From Bacteroidetes bacterium GWB2_32_14 (GTDB lineage Bacteria > Bacteroidota > Bacteroidia > Bacteroidales > UBA12077): a stretch of DNA of 64,000 nucleotides. Below, one piece after another: positions 40,263 through 48,693 of this stretch. The position numbers and the translations under genes are program-made. Position 1 is the stretch's first letter. The number at the start of each line of letters is the position of its first letter. The stretch lies in assembly GCA_001768235.1 (NCBI GenBank), contig MENK01000001.1, forward strand, positions 166,862 to 230,861, read 5' to 3'. Under the pieces are notes generated by a model. That model was not told the DNA's origin and searched no databases. It saw nothing but the letters and a program-made list of their open reading frames with translations.

Positions 40263-42053
40263 ATGGCTAAAACAGTAAATTTAAAAATAGACGGCATCGA
40301 TGTTAGCGTTGAACAAGGAACGACTGTTCTTGATGCTGCAAAAAAATTAAATATACATATTCCTACATTATGCTATCACGAAGATTTATGTGTTGCAGGA
40401 AATTGTAGAGTGTGTGTGGTTGAACAGGAAGGCGCAAAAAATTTAGTAGCATCTTGTGCTATGCCTGCTTCTGAAGGAATGATTATTCATACCAATACTC
40501 ATAAAGTTAGAAATGCACGCAGACATGTTGTCGAATTGTTGCTTTCTGAACATAATGCTGATTGTACAAAATGTTATAAAAATACCAAATGCGAGTTGCA
40601 AAACCTTGCTAGTGAGATGGTTATTACTGAGCCTATGTTCATCGATTTGGTACCTTTTAAAGAGTATAAAATTGATAAACAATCACCATCAATTATAAAA
40701 GATGACAGTAAATGTATTCGTTGTCAGCGTTGCGTAAGAACATGCCATGAATTACAGCATGTAAGTGCATTGGGTGTTGCTTACAAAGGCGATCATATGA
40801 AGATTTCTACTTTCTTCGAAAATCCAATGTATGATGTAGTATGTACAAACTGTGGTCAGTGCGTAAACCGTTGTCCTACAGGAGCATTGATTGAGAAAAA
40901 TTACATAGATCAGGTTTGGGATGCTATTTACGATCCAAATAAACATGTTATTGTTCAAACTGCTCCGGCTACTCGTATCGCATTAGGCGAAGATCTTGGC
41001 ATGGAACCAGGTAGCATTGTAACTGGTAAAATGGCTGCATCATTAAGACGCCTTGGCTTCGATTCAGTTCTTGATACTGACTTTACTGCTGACTTAACCA
41101 TTATGGAAGAAGGTACTGAATTATTAACCAGACTTAAAAAAGCTTTGGTTGATAAAGATCAAAGCATTAAACTTCCTATGTTTACTTCTTGCTCACCAGG
41201 TTGGATTAAGTTTATTGAGCATTTATATCCGGAATATCTCGATAATTTATCAACTTGTAAGTCACCTCAACAAATGTTCGGAGCACTTGCAAAAACATAT
41301 TATGCACAGAAGAAAGGTATTGATCCTGCAACAATTGTTAGTGTTTCAATTATGCCTTGTACAGCTAAGAAATTCGAAGCTGCACGTCCTGAAATGCGAG
41401 ATAGTGGCTTCCAGGATGTTGATCTGGGTATTACTACTCGTGAACTTGCTGTAATGATTAAACAAGCTGGTATAGAATTCGAATCTTTATCTGATGAAAA
41501 ATTTGACAGTATAATGGGTGAATCAACTGGTGCTGCAGTTATTTTTGGAGCTACAGGTGGTGTTATGGAAGCAGCACTTCGTACAGCTTACGAACTGGTA
41601 ACAGGTCGTGAAGTGCCATTTAAAAACCTGAATATTACTGCAGTACGCGGAATGGAAGGCGTTCGTGAAGCTTCTGTAAAGTTAGAAAATGTTTTACCTG
41701 CATGGAGTTTCCTTGAAGGTGTTGAGTTAAAAACTGCAGTAGCTCATGGTTTAACAAATGCACATCAAATAATGGAAGCAATTAAAAAAGGTGAAGCAAA
41801 CTATCACTTTGTGGAAGTTATGGGATGTCCAGGTGGATGTATTGGTGGCGGAGGCCAACCAATTCCTACTACTCCTGAAATTCGCAGAAAACGAGCCGAA
41901 GCAATTTATCGCGAAGATGAAGGTATGAAAATACGTAAATCACACGAAAATCCCGAAGTAATTCAGATTTATAAAGAGTTCCTTGGCGAACCTCTTGGCC
42001 ATAAATCACACGAATTATTACATACACATTATCACCCTCGTAAAAGAGTATAA
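40263..42053 (+). CDS. hydA: [FeFe]-hydrogenase catalytic subunit HydA, set 1
   Basis: A 596-residue H2-active subunit. Order of domains: 2Fe-2S (Cys37, 48, 51, 65), His-ligated 4Fe-4S (HNADCTKC..KC, about 97-110), two 4Fe-4S (Cys151-161 and 194-204), then the H-cluster domain. H-cluster motifs are FTSCSPGW (305-314 region, Cys310-Ser311), IMPCTAKKFE (Cys366) and EVMGCPGGCIGGGGQP (Cys522, Cys526). The first motif has Ser where characterised enzymes have the cluster ligand Cys. Proton-path residues in IMEEGTELLTR are intact. Terminator directly downstream. Confidence 0.93.
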   Translation: MAKTVNLKIDGIDVSVEQGTTVLDAAKKLNIHIPTLCYHEDLCVAGNCRVCVVEQEGAKNLVASCAMPASEGMIIHTNTHKVRNARRHVVELLLSEHNADCTKCYKNTKCELQNLASEMVITEPMFIDLVPFKEYKIDKQSPSIIKDDSKCIRCQRCVRTCHELQHVSALGVAYKGDHMKISTFFENPMYDVVCTNCGQCVNRCPTGALIEKNYIDQVWDAIYDPNKHVIVQTAPATRIALGEDLGMEPGSIVTGKMAASLRRLGFDSVLDTDFTADLTIMEEGTELLTRLKKALVDKDQSIKLPMFTSCSPGWIKFIEHLYPEYLDNLSTCKSPQQMFGALAKTYYAQKKGIDPATIVSVSIMPCTAKKFEAARPEMRDSGFQDVDLGITTRELAVMIKQAGIEFESLSDEKFDSIMGESTGAAVIFGATGGVMEAALRTAYELVTGREVPFKNLNITAVRGMEGVREASVKLENVLPAWSFLEGVELKTAVAHGLTNAHQIMEAIKKGEANYHFVEVMGCPGGCIGGGGQPIPTTPEIRRKRAEAIYREDEGMKIRKSHENPEVIQIYKEFLGEPLGHKSHELLHTHYHPRKRV

Positions 42054-42071
42054 TTAAAAATGTTTTTTAAG

Positions 42072-42097
42072 AAAGGAGCTGTTTAGCTCCTTTTTTT
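42072..42097 (+). terminator. Terminator of hydrogenase operon 1
   Basis: Stem AAAGGAGCT/AGCTCCTTT with loop GTTT, followed by a T run, 18 bases after the hydA stop. Confidence 0.93.
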
Positions 42098-42495
42098 GTT
42101 TTATTACCCGAAGTGTTTTTTCTTCATTGCATTTCGATTTCAACGAATCGTTCAAACTTTCTTTAAGTATAACAAATGCTGATGATAAACCGGTAAATAC
42201 CCTATACTCTTTAGAGAAGCAAAATCAATGCTGCTCGACAAAATTGATCTTATTGAAGATACCATTTATATAAAAATAGTTTTTTAATGATCTGAGAAAG
42301 TGTAAATGGGAAAACACCATTATTTATAATTTCCTGTACCCCAAATTTAAATACGTATTAATAATATAATTAAATTTTTAATGAGATTATTTCTAAATAA
42401 CAAAATAAGTTGTAAAACATATTTAGATTAATTGCTATTAAGTAACACATAATCAATGATATAGAAATTATTTTTTATTTAATTCAGAAATAAAG
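42098..42495. other. Non-coding spacer after hydrogenase operon 1
   Basis: About 400 bases of AT-rich sequence with no convincing gene. A short open stretch near 42140-42240 reads like coding sequence with a broken end, and a 19-codon frame starts at 42229, but neither has a recognisable family, ribosome site or length; it could be the decayed remnant of a gene. Confidence 0.5.
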
Positions 42496-42528
42496 TGTGA
42501 AAAAAATAACAGTGTGAAAAATGTAACA
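42496..42528 (+). promoter_or_regulatory. Paired Rex-like operator, DRTGG/H-cluster operon
   Basis: Two 16-bp sites, TGTGAAAAAAATAACA (42496-42511) and TGTGAAAAATGTAACA (42513-42528), start 17 bp apart and share TGTGA-N6-TAACA. They end 10 bases before the -7 box, overlapping the -33 position, a classical repressor location. Confidence 0.7.
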
Positions 42529-42538
42529 AAAAAGTATT

Positions 42539-42546
42539 TATCTTTG
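42539..42546 (+). promoter_or_regulatory. -7 box of the DRTGG/H-cluster operon
   Basis: TATCTTTG fits TAnnTTTG exactly; the first gene starts 61 bases downstream. No independent -33 box because that stretch is occupied by the operator repeats. Confidence 0.65.
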
Positions 42547-42606
42547 CAGTGAAATATTATAATTGTCATTGGAATCTAGTTAAACACGATTAAATTTATT
42601 TCTGAA

Positions 42607-42951
42607 ATGAAAATTAGAGATGTTGTAGGAATAATTGAAGGTGATGTAGTTTGTGGCCATGAATTATTAGATAAAGAAATATTAAGAGGGTTTGCTTCAG
42701 ATTTAATGAGTGATGTTTTAACCCTCGATACGGATGATGTTCTTTTAATTACAGGACTTTCAAACACTCAATCAATTCGGACAGCCGAAATGTCTGATAT
42801 CAATTGCATAATATTCGCCAGGAATAAAAAAGTGAACCAGGAAATGATAAATCTGGCAAAAGAATCAAATATTGTTTTAATAGAATGTGAAAGTTCTGTA
42901 TTCAAAACTTCCGGGAAATTATATAACGCGGGAATAAAACCTATTTTTTAA
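42607..42951 (+). CDS. DRTGG-domain protein 1
   Basis: A 114-residue soluble protein made of one DRTGG-like domain (MKIRDVVGIIEGDVVCG start, LASDLMSDV-like segment at FASDLMSDVL). Proteins of this type accompany HydABC gene clusters in Thermotogae, Clostridia and Bacteroidota, but their role is not established; related domains bind nucleotides or act in regulation. It opens an operon with HATPase, H-cluster, second DRTGG, PHP and another HATPase genes, with only 4 bases to the next gene. The second DRTGG protein at 44744 is a paralogue. Confidence 0.78.
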   Translation: MKIRDVVGIIEGDVVCGHELLDKEILRGFASDLMSDVLTLDTDDVLLITGLSNTQSIRTAEMSDINCIIFARNKKVNQEMINLAKESNIVLIECESSVFKTSGKLYNAGIKPIF

Positions 42952-42955
42952 ACAA

Positions 42956-43375
42956 ATGTATTTTGAGTTCGACATAGAAGGTGGTGATTTCTCGAAAGCG
43001 GGTTATGCATCTAGTCAGTTGAAGAAAATTTTGAAACAACTGGTTGGTGATCATAAAATTGTTAAACGAACGGTTGTTGCTCTTTATGAAGCAGAAGTGA
43101 ATGTTGTTGCCCACGCATTTTCTGGGAAAGTTATAATCAATATTGATACTGATAAAATTGAAATTCAGGTAAATGATAAAGGCCCTGGAATTAGTGATAT
43201 TCAGCTGGCAATGAAAGAAGGTTATTCTACAGCTTCGGAGAAAGTTAGAGAAATGGGTTTTGGTGCCGGTATGGGACTATCGAATATAAAAAATAACTCG
43301 GATGAGTTTTATTTATCAAGCGAAGTAGGGCTTGGAACGAAATTAACAATTATTGCTTATTTGGTAAAAGAATAA
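42956..43375 (+). CDS. HATPase protein, RsbW/RsbT anti-sigma kinase type
   Basis: A 139-residue single-domain GHKL ATPase. The ATP site is visible as ALYEAEVNVVAHAF (N box), VNDKGPGISD (G1) and GFGAGMGLSNIK (G2). Stand-alone domains of this type are serine kinases of the partner-switching (RsbW/SpoIIAB) kind. A SpoIIE-type phosphatase, the usual opponent of such kinases, is encoded at 51209. No STAS anti-sigma antagonist or sigma factor is in the window. Its position between DRTGG and H-cluster genes implies a role in hydrogenase-linked signalling; this is inference. Confidence 0.85.
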   Translation: MYFEFDIEGGDFSKAGYASSQLKKILKQLVGDHKIVKRTVVALYEAEVNVVAHAFSGKVIINIDTDKIEIQVNDKGPGISDIQLAMKEGYSTASEKVREMGFGAGMGLSNIKNNSDEFYLSSEVGLGTKLTIIAYLVKE

Positions 43376-43378
43376 ATC

Positions 43379-44731
43379 ATGGAGCAAAATGTTTTTCATC
43401 ATGCATTAAAAATTCATAAGGACCTGTGCGTAGGTTGTTCGCATTGTATGCATGTTTGCCCGACAGAAGCCATAAGAGTAAAGGATGGTAAAGCAGAATT
43501 GTTCGAAAACCGCTGTATTGATTGTGGTGAATGTTTCAGAGTATGTCCCGTACATGCTATTATTATAGAACAGGACGATTTTAATAAGATTTTTCAATAC
43601 AAATACAGGGTTGCATTATTACCAGCAATTTTAATTGGCCAGTTTCCCGAAGATGTTAAGACATCACAGATTTATAATGTTTTAATGGATTTGGGGTTTA
43701 CAGATGTTTATGAAGTTGAGCATGGTGTTGATATTTTAAAGGATGCCATTAAAGATTATGCCAAACAAAATGATAGTAGAAAACCATTGATATCGTCTTT
43801 TTGCCCCGCTGTTATTCGCTTAATACAAGTGAAATTCCCCGCTTTGGTCGATAATATCATTCTTTTGCACCCACCATTGGATATTGCAGCACTTTATTAT
43901 AAGAAAAAGCTTATTGACCAAGGTGTAGATGAATCGGATATTGGAATATTTTATATCACTCCATGTGCTGCAAAAATTGCTGCAGTCAAAAGCCCAGTTG
44001 GCGAAGAAAAATCTCCCATTAACGGTGTAATTAATATGGATTTTATTTTCAACAAAGTATATACAAGTGTACGCAGAGGAGACTTTAAATCTAAAGCAGA
44101 GGTTGATCAGGAATATTTATCACCGGAAGGAACCGTTTGGAGCTTAACCAATGGCGAGGTTGATGTTATGAAAGGACGCTGTTTGGCTATTGATGGAGTG
44201 CATAATGTAATGGATTTTTTGGAGAAAATCGAAAACGAAGAAATTAAAGATGTTGATTTTCTTGAGTTACGTGCTTGCGACCAAAGTTGTGCCGGTGGCG
44301 TGTTAACAACTACAAATCGCTTTTTAACTGTTGAACGATTAAAAAAACAGGCCAAACATCTTAAAAAAAATAACACGGGAATTGATTCAAAAGATATCTT
44401 GAAATACAGGAAGTATTTAAATGAAAATATCAATATAGGCAAGATTAACCCGCGTTCAATGATGAAACTGGACGAAAATATGGCTGAAGCTATGAATAAA
44501 ATGCGTCGTGTAAAGGAAATTATGAAGTGCTTACCTGGTGTTGATTGTGGTGCTTGTGGCGCTCCAAATTGCCAGGCTTTGGCCGAAGATATTGTTCAGG
44601 ATCGTGCAGCAATTAATCATTGCATTTTTATTCAACGATTGTTCGAGAAAAAAGGAATAATTGATATGGATCAATCCCACGATATTATGAAGAATATTTG
44701 GGGTAAAGAAAAGTTAAACCGTAAATGTTAA
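43379..44731 (+). CDS. Non-canonical H-cluster protein with ferredoxin and C-terminal 4Fe-4S domain
   Basis: A 450-residue protein: two 4Fe-4S clusters (Cys17-27 and Cys46-56), an H-cluster-type domain, and a C-terminal 4Fe-4S domain (VDCGACGAPNCQALA with a further Cys). H-cluster ligands are kept as Cys142 (SSFCPA), Cys196 (ITPCAAK) and Cys300/Cys304 (ACDQSC), but the proton-relay Cys next to the first ligand is replaced by Phe141. This places it among the [FeFe]-hydrogenase-like proteins of the sensory/unknown groups C-D. Function is not known. Confidence 0.85.
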   Translation: MEQNVFHHALKIHKDLCVGCSHCMHVCPTEAIRVKDGKAELFENRCIDCGECFRVCPVHAIIIEQDDFNKIFQYKYRVALLPAILIGQFPEDVKTSQIYNVLMDLGFTDVYEVEHGVDILKDAIKDYAKQNDSRKPLISSFCPAVIRLIQVKFPALVDNIILLHPPLDIAALYYKKKLIDQGVDESDIGIFYITPCAAKIAAVKSPVGEEKSPINGVINMDFIFNKVYTSVRRGDFKSKAEVDQEYLSPEGTVWSLTNGEVDVMKGRCLAIDGVHNVMDFLEKIENEEIKDVDFLELRACDQSCAGGVLTTTNRFLTVERLKKQAKHLKKNNTGIDSKDILKYRKYLNENINIGKINPRSMMKLDENMAEAMNKMRRVKEIMKCLPGVDCGACGAPNCQALAEDIVQDRAAINHCIFIQRLFEKKGIIDMDQSHDIMKNIWGKEKLNRKC

Positions 44732-44743
44732 TCAATATAAGCT

Positions 44744-45076
44744 ATGCAAGTTGCAGATATAATAAATAAGCTGGAATTAGAGGTTGTTTGCGGACAATCT
44801 GGGCTCAGCAGGGAAGTAACCGGAGGTTATGTTTCTGATTTGTTGAGCGATGTAATGGGTAATTCGAAAGAAGGACAGGTTTGGATTACACTGCAAACAC
44901 ATAAAAATGTGATGGCTATTGCCTCTCTTAAAGATTTAGCTGCTGTTATTCTGGTTAAGGGGTTTGTACCCGATAATGATACCGTGGCTCAAAGTAACGA
45001 AGAAGGTGTTCCTGTATTGGTAACAAAAATGAACACGTTTGAAATTGCAGGCAAACTATACGAATTGATTAAGTAA
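44744..45076 (+). CDS. DRTGG-domain protein 2
   Basis: A 110-residue DRTGG-like protein that starts MQVADIINKLELEVVCG and ends GKLYELIK. It is a paralogue of the product at 42607, sharing the GYVSDLLSDVM-type segment. The arrangement with the H-cluster protein in between and a PHP gene 1 base later suggests a complex or a regulatory pair; function unknown. Confidence 0.78.
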   Translation: MQVADIINKLELEVVCGQSGLSREVTGGYVSDLLSDVMGNSKEGQVWITLQTHKNVMAIASLKDLAAVILVKGFVPDNDTVAQSNEEGVPVLVTKMNTFEIAGKLYELIK

Positions 45077-45077
45077 A

Positions 45078-45815
45078 ATGAATTTTTACAAGGCCGATTT
45101 ACATATTCATACTGTATTATCACCTTGTGGCGATTTAGAAATGAGTCCTTTAAATATTGTTAAAAAAGCCAAAGAAAAAGGAATCGATATTTTAGGGATC
45201 ACGGATCATAATAGCACTAAAAATTGTAAATTGCTTGATGATATTGCAAAAACGTACGATATTCTGGTATTAAAAGGAGTAGAAGTTACCACAAAAGAAG
45301 AAGCACATTGCTTGGCGTTCTTTGAAAATGATGATGAATTGTTTGAATTTCAGAGTTACCTGGATTTTCATATCCCCAAAATTAGAAATGATGTAAATAA
45401 ATTTGGTTATCAGGTAGTTGTTGATAGAAATGAAAATATTATTGAGCAAATCGACTGGCTTTTAATTTCGGCGCTGGATGAAACTATAAACCAAATAGAA
45501 AAAAAAGTGCACAGCTTAAATGGATTGTTTATTCCTGCACATATCGATAGAGCAAGATATTCAATTATAAGCCAGTTGGGGTTCATTCCTCCTGACTTAC
45601 ATGTTGATGCATTGGAATTATCAAAATTTATTTCAAAAAGTGAGTTCATCAAACAAAATAATTACCTGCCGAATTCTTGTTTTATTCAAAGTTCAGATGC
45701 TCATTTTATAGAGAATATTGCTGATGTTTCAACTACATTTCATCTGAACGGGAAATCGTTTAGCGAAATTAGAATGGCATTAAAATCAGAAAATGGCAGA
45801 AAGGTTATTTTGTAA
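45078..45815 (+). CDS. PHP-domain phosphoesterase
   Basis: A 245-residue PHP-family metal hydrolase. Metal-binding motifs are ADLHIHTVLSPC (N-terminal), GITDHNS (central), FIPAHIDRARYS and IQSSDAHF (C-terminal). Family members include histidinol phosphatase, DNA polymerase exonuclease domains and 5'-3' exonucleases such as RNase AM, so the substrate cannot be fixed. Its first base lies 1 base from DRTGG2 and its stop overlaps the start of the next gene, indicating a single transcript. The PHP gene is a regular companion of HydABC clusters. Confidence 0.85.
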   Translation: MNFYKADLHIHTVLSPCGDLEMSPLNIVKKAKEKGIDILGITDHNSTKNCKLLDDIAKTYDILVLKGVEVTTKEEAHCLAFFENDDELFEFQSYLDFHIPKIRNDVNKFGYQVVVDRNENIIEQIDWLLISALDETINQIEKKVHSLNGLFIPAHIDRARYSIISQLGFIPPDLHVDALELSKFISKSEFIKQNNYLPNSCFIQSSDAHFIENIADVSTTFHLNGKSFSEIRMALKSENGRKVIL

Positions 45816-46360
45816 TGAATACTATTTCAATGCACATATTAGATATTGTTCAGAACTCTATACGAGCTAAAGCAACTCTTATCGAAATAAGTATTCATGA
45901 AAATAGAGTGAAAAATTATATTGAGATAGTAATAAAGGACAATGGTGAAGGAATGGATACTGAATTGTTGAATCATGTAACCGATCCATATACAACAACC
46001 CGAACAACCCGTAAAGTGGGTATGGGGATTCCGCTTCTGAAGCATAGTGCCGGGCAGGCTAATGGATATTTAAAAATTTATTCCGAAAAGGGAGTTGAAA
46101 CTTCAGTCCAGGTTACATTTCAGTACGATCATATCGATAGGCCTCCTTTGGGGGATATTTCAGGAACAATTGTTTTGCTTGTTGCAGCAAATCCTGATAT
46201 TGATTTCAAATATATTCATGAAGTAAATGATAATAAATATGAATTTAATACTTGTGAAGTAAAAGGAATATTGGAAAATGTAAGAATTAATGATCCCAAA
46301 ATTAGGGGAATGTTAAAAGAAATGATAAATGAAAACCTTAGCGAATTATATGTTATATAA
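45815..46360 (+). CDS. Stand-alone HATPase domain protein
   Basis: A 181-residue GHKL ATPase with the N box DIVQNSIRAKA, G1 IKDNGEGMDTEL, and G2 KVGMGIPLLKHSAG, followed by a C-terminal region of unknown function. It overlaps the PHP gene by one base. It lacks a phosphoacceptor His domain and could be a serine kinase or an ATPase partner. Together with the HATPase at 42956 there are two such proteins in the operon. Confidence 0.82.
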   Translation: MNTISMHILDIVQNSIRAKATLIEISIHENRVKNYIEIVIKDNGEGMDTELLNHVTDPYTTTRTTRKVGMGIPLLKHSAGQANGYLKIYSEKGVETSVQVTFQYDHIDRPPLGDISGTIVLLVAANPDIDFKYIHEVNDNKYEFNTCEVKGILENVRINDPKIRGMLKEMINENLSELYVI

Positions 46361-46412
46361 TATTTATGTTTAAGGATATATAATTTAAGATGATTCTTAA
46401 TACCTAAAGCAA

Positions 46413-46420
46413 TAATTTTG
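46413..46420 (+). promoter_or_regulatory. Probable promoter of hydrogenase set 2
   Basis: TAATTTTG fits TAnnTTTG and lies 46 bases before the Trx-like gene. The 105-base spacer contains no TGTKM-N6-TAACA pair, unlike the other operons of the island, so set 2 is either controlled from the upstream promoter as well or is not under the same operator. Confidence 0.5.
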
Positions 46421-46465
46421 TAAAATATTCTGGAAAATACATTTCAATTAAAATACAAAGTAAAT

Positions 46466-46864
46466 ATGACAAAAATAAAAACTTTGGCAGATCTTAAAAA
46501 GATGAAAGAAGAACTGCAAACAAAAGTAGATCTCCGGGAAAAAGGAGATAGCGCTGAAAACTACGTTCAGATAAAAGTAGGTATGGCAACTAGTGGAATT
46601 GCTTCTGGCGCTAAGCAGGTTATGGATTTCCTAATTGAAGCACTGGAAAAAAGAAACATTGAAGCTGTTGTTACACAAACAGGTGATATGGGGTACTGTT
46701 TTGCAGAACCTACTATTGAAGTTAAAAAGCCAGGTGAAGAACCCATTGTATTTGGTTATGTTGATATGAAAAAAGCCGACGAAATTATTGAGAAATACAT
46801 AAAACTGGGTGAACTGGTAGATGGAATTATACCTGTTAATTATCAAGTTATTGATGATAAATAA
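46466..46864 (+). CDS. Thioredoxin-like 2Fe-2S ferredoxin paralogue with lost cysteine ligands
   Basis: A 132-residue Trx-like ferredoxin-fold protein preceding hydB2. Related proteins carry a 2Fe-2S cluster with four Cys, for instance in GTCGIAAGA and TQTGCIGLC type motifs. Here the corresponding positions read ATSGIASGA and TQTGDMGYC, leaving just one Cys (MGYC). The cluster is therefore probably absent, and the protein may act as a scaffold or assembly factor for HydABC set 2. HydB2 starts 21 bases after it with a strong Shine-Dalgarno. Confidence 0.8.
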   Translation: MTKIKTLADLKKMKEELQTKVDLREKGDSAENYVQIKVGMATSGIASGAKQVMDFLIEALEKRNIEAVVTQTGDMGYCFAEPTIEVKKPGEEPIVFGYVDMKKADEIIEKYIKLGELVDGIIPVNYQVIDDK

Positions 46865-46885
46865 TGATATAAAGGAGGAAGAATA

Positions 46886-48679
46886 ATGACAAAATATAAA
46901 ATGCATTTGCTTGTTTGTGGTGGTACAGGATGTAGAGCTTCTGCAAGCGATTCTGTAGTCGAACATTTGAAAATGGAACTCGAAAACAAAGGCCTTCAAG
47001 ATGAAATTCAGGTTGTTATGACCGGTTGTTTTGGTTTTTGCGAAAAAGGCCCAATCGTGAAAGTTTCACCCGATAATACATTCTATGTTCACGTGAAACC
47101 TGAAGATTCAAAAGAAATTATTGAAGAACACATTATTAAGGGGAGAAAAGTTACCCGGTTATTATATCAGGATCCTGAAAAGAAAGAAGCAATTACTGAT
47201 TCAAAACACATGGATTTTTATAAAAAACAAATCCGTATTGCATTGAGAAATTGTGGTTTTATCGATCCCGAAAATGTTGAAGAATATATTGCCAGAGAAG
47301 GCTATATGGCGTTGGGTAAATGTCTTACTGAAATGACTCCCCAGGATGTTATTAAAGAGATTAAAGAATCAGGGTTAAGAGGACGTGGAGGAGGCGGATT
47401 TCCAACCGGATTAAAGTGGGAAATCGCGTCTAAAAACCAGGCAGACCAAAAATATGTTGTTTGTAATGCCGACGAAGGCGATCCGGGCGCATTCATGGAT
47501 CGTTCTGTTCTGGAAGGCGATCCTCATGCTGTTCTGGAAGCCATGGCTATTTGTGGTTATGCAATTGGTGCTACAAAAGGATTAATCTACATTCGTGCAG
47601 AATATCCTTTGGCAATTAAAAGGCTTAAAATTGCTATTGATCAGGCACGCGAATATGGTTTATTAGGTAAAAAAATATTTGCTGCCAATTTTGATTTTGA
47701 TATTGAATTAAGATATGGTGCAGGTGCTTTTGTTTGCGGTGAAGAAACGTCATTAATTCACTCTATGGAAGGTTTACGCGGTGAACCTACAATTAAACCT
47801 CCATTTCCAGCGGAAAAGGGTTATCTTGGAAAACCATCAAACGTGAACAATGTTGAAACATTTGCATCTGTTCCTGTAATTATTAGAAAAGGCGCAAACT
47901 GGTTTAATAAAATTGGAACCGAGAAATCTAAAGGTACTAAAGTATTTGCTTTAGCCGGGAAAATTAATAACGTAGGTTTAATTGAAGTTCCTATGGGAAC
48001 AACATTACGCGAAGTTATTTATGAAATTGGCGGTGGAATAAAAGGAGGGAAAAAATTCAAAGCTGTTCAAACTGGTGGTCCGTCGGGAGGCTGTTTAACT
48101 GAAAAACATCTCGATACACCTATCGATTTTGATAATCTTATTGCTGCCGGTTCTATGATGGGGTCTGGTGGAATGATTGTTATGGACGAAGATAACTGTA
48201 TGGTTTCTGTTGCCAAATTCTTCCTCGATTTTACAGTTGAAGAATCTTGCGGAAAATGTTCTCCTTGCCGAATAGGTAATAAAAGATTACACGAATTATT
48301 AGATAGAATTACAAAAGGCCAGGGAACTATGGACGATCTTGTTCGATTAAGAAATATGAGCAATGTAATTAAAGATACTTCATTATGTGGTTTAGGACAA
48401 ACATCGCCAAACCCTGTTTTATCTACATTAGATAATTTTTACGATGAATATTTGGCTCACGTGAAAGATCATAAATGCCCTGCGGGTGAATGTAAAGATT
48501 TGATGAAATATTTCATTATTGCGGAGAATTGTGTTGGTTGTACTGCATGTGCACGCGCTTGTCCGGTAGGTGCTATTACAGGAGAAAAAAAAGAGGCTCA
48601 TTTTATAAACTCCGAAACATGTATTAAATGCGGGGCTTGTATGGAGAGATGTAAATTTGATGCAATCATTATTAAATAA
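46886..48679 (+). CDS. hydB: [FeFe]-hydrogenase beta subunit HydB, full length, set 2
   Basis: A 597-residue HydB. An N-terminal thioredoxin-like 2Fe-2S domain has Cys11, Cys16, Cys48 and Cys52; the FMN/NADH region has GRGGGGFPTGLKW and CNADEGDPGAFMDR; the 4Fe-4S site is SCGKCSPCRIG with SLCGLGQ; and the C-terminus carries a two-4Fe-4S ferredoxin domain (CVGCTACARACP and CIKCGACMERC). This is the architecture of electron-bifurcating HydABC, which couples NADH and reduced ferredoxin to H2. AAAGGAGG lies 7 bases before the start. hydA2 follows after 14 bases. Confidence 0.95.
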   Translation: MTKYKMHLLVCGGTGCRASASDSVVEHLKMELENKGLQDEIQVVMTGCFGFCEKGPIVKVSPDNTFYVHVKPEDSKEIIEEHIIKGRKVTRLLYQDPEKKEAITDSKHMDFYKKQIRIALRNCGFIDPENVEEYIAREGYMALGKCLTEMTPQDVIKEIKESGLRGRGGGGFPTGLKWEIASKNQADQKYVVCNADEGDPGAFMDRSVLEGDPHAVLEAMAICGYAIGATKGLIYIRAEYPLAIKRLKIAIDQAREYGLLGKKIFAANFDFDIELRYGAGAFVCGEETSLIHSMEGLRGEPTIKPPFPAEKGYLGKPSNVNNVETFASVPVIIRKGANWFNKIGTEKSKGTKVFALAGKINNVGLIEVPMGTTLREVIYEIGGGIKGGKKFKAVQTGGPSGGCLTEKHLDTPIDFDNLIAAGSMMGSGGMIVMDEDNCMVSVAKFFLDFTVEESCGKCSPCRIGNKRLHELLDRITKGQGTMDDLVRLRNMSNVIKDTSLCGLGQTSPNPVLSTLDNFYDEYLAHVKDHKCPAGECKDLMKYFIIAENCVGCTACARACPVGAITGEKKEAHFINSETCIKCGACMERCKFDAIIIK

Positions 48680-48693
48680 TAATTAGTTATACA

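Noticed and set aside
42229..42288. Tiny frame after hydrogenase operon 1 (19 codons)
   Set aside because: No family, no ribosome site; treated as part of a possible degenerate spacer.
46361..46465. Paired operator before the Trx-like gene of set 2
   Set aside because: TGTTATATAATATTTA has no TAACA right arm.
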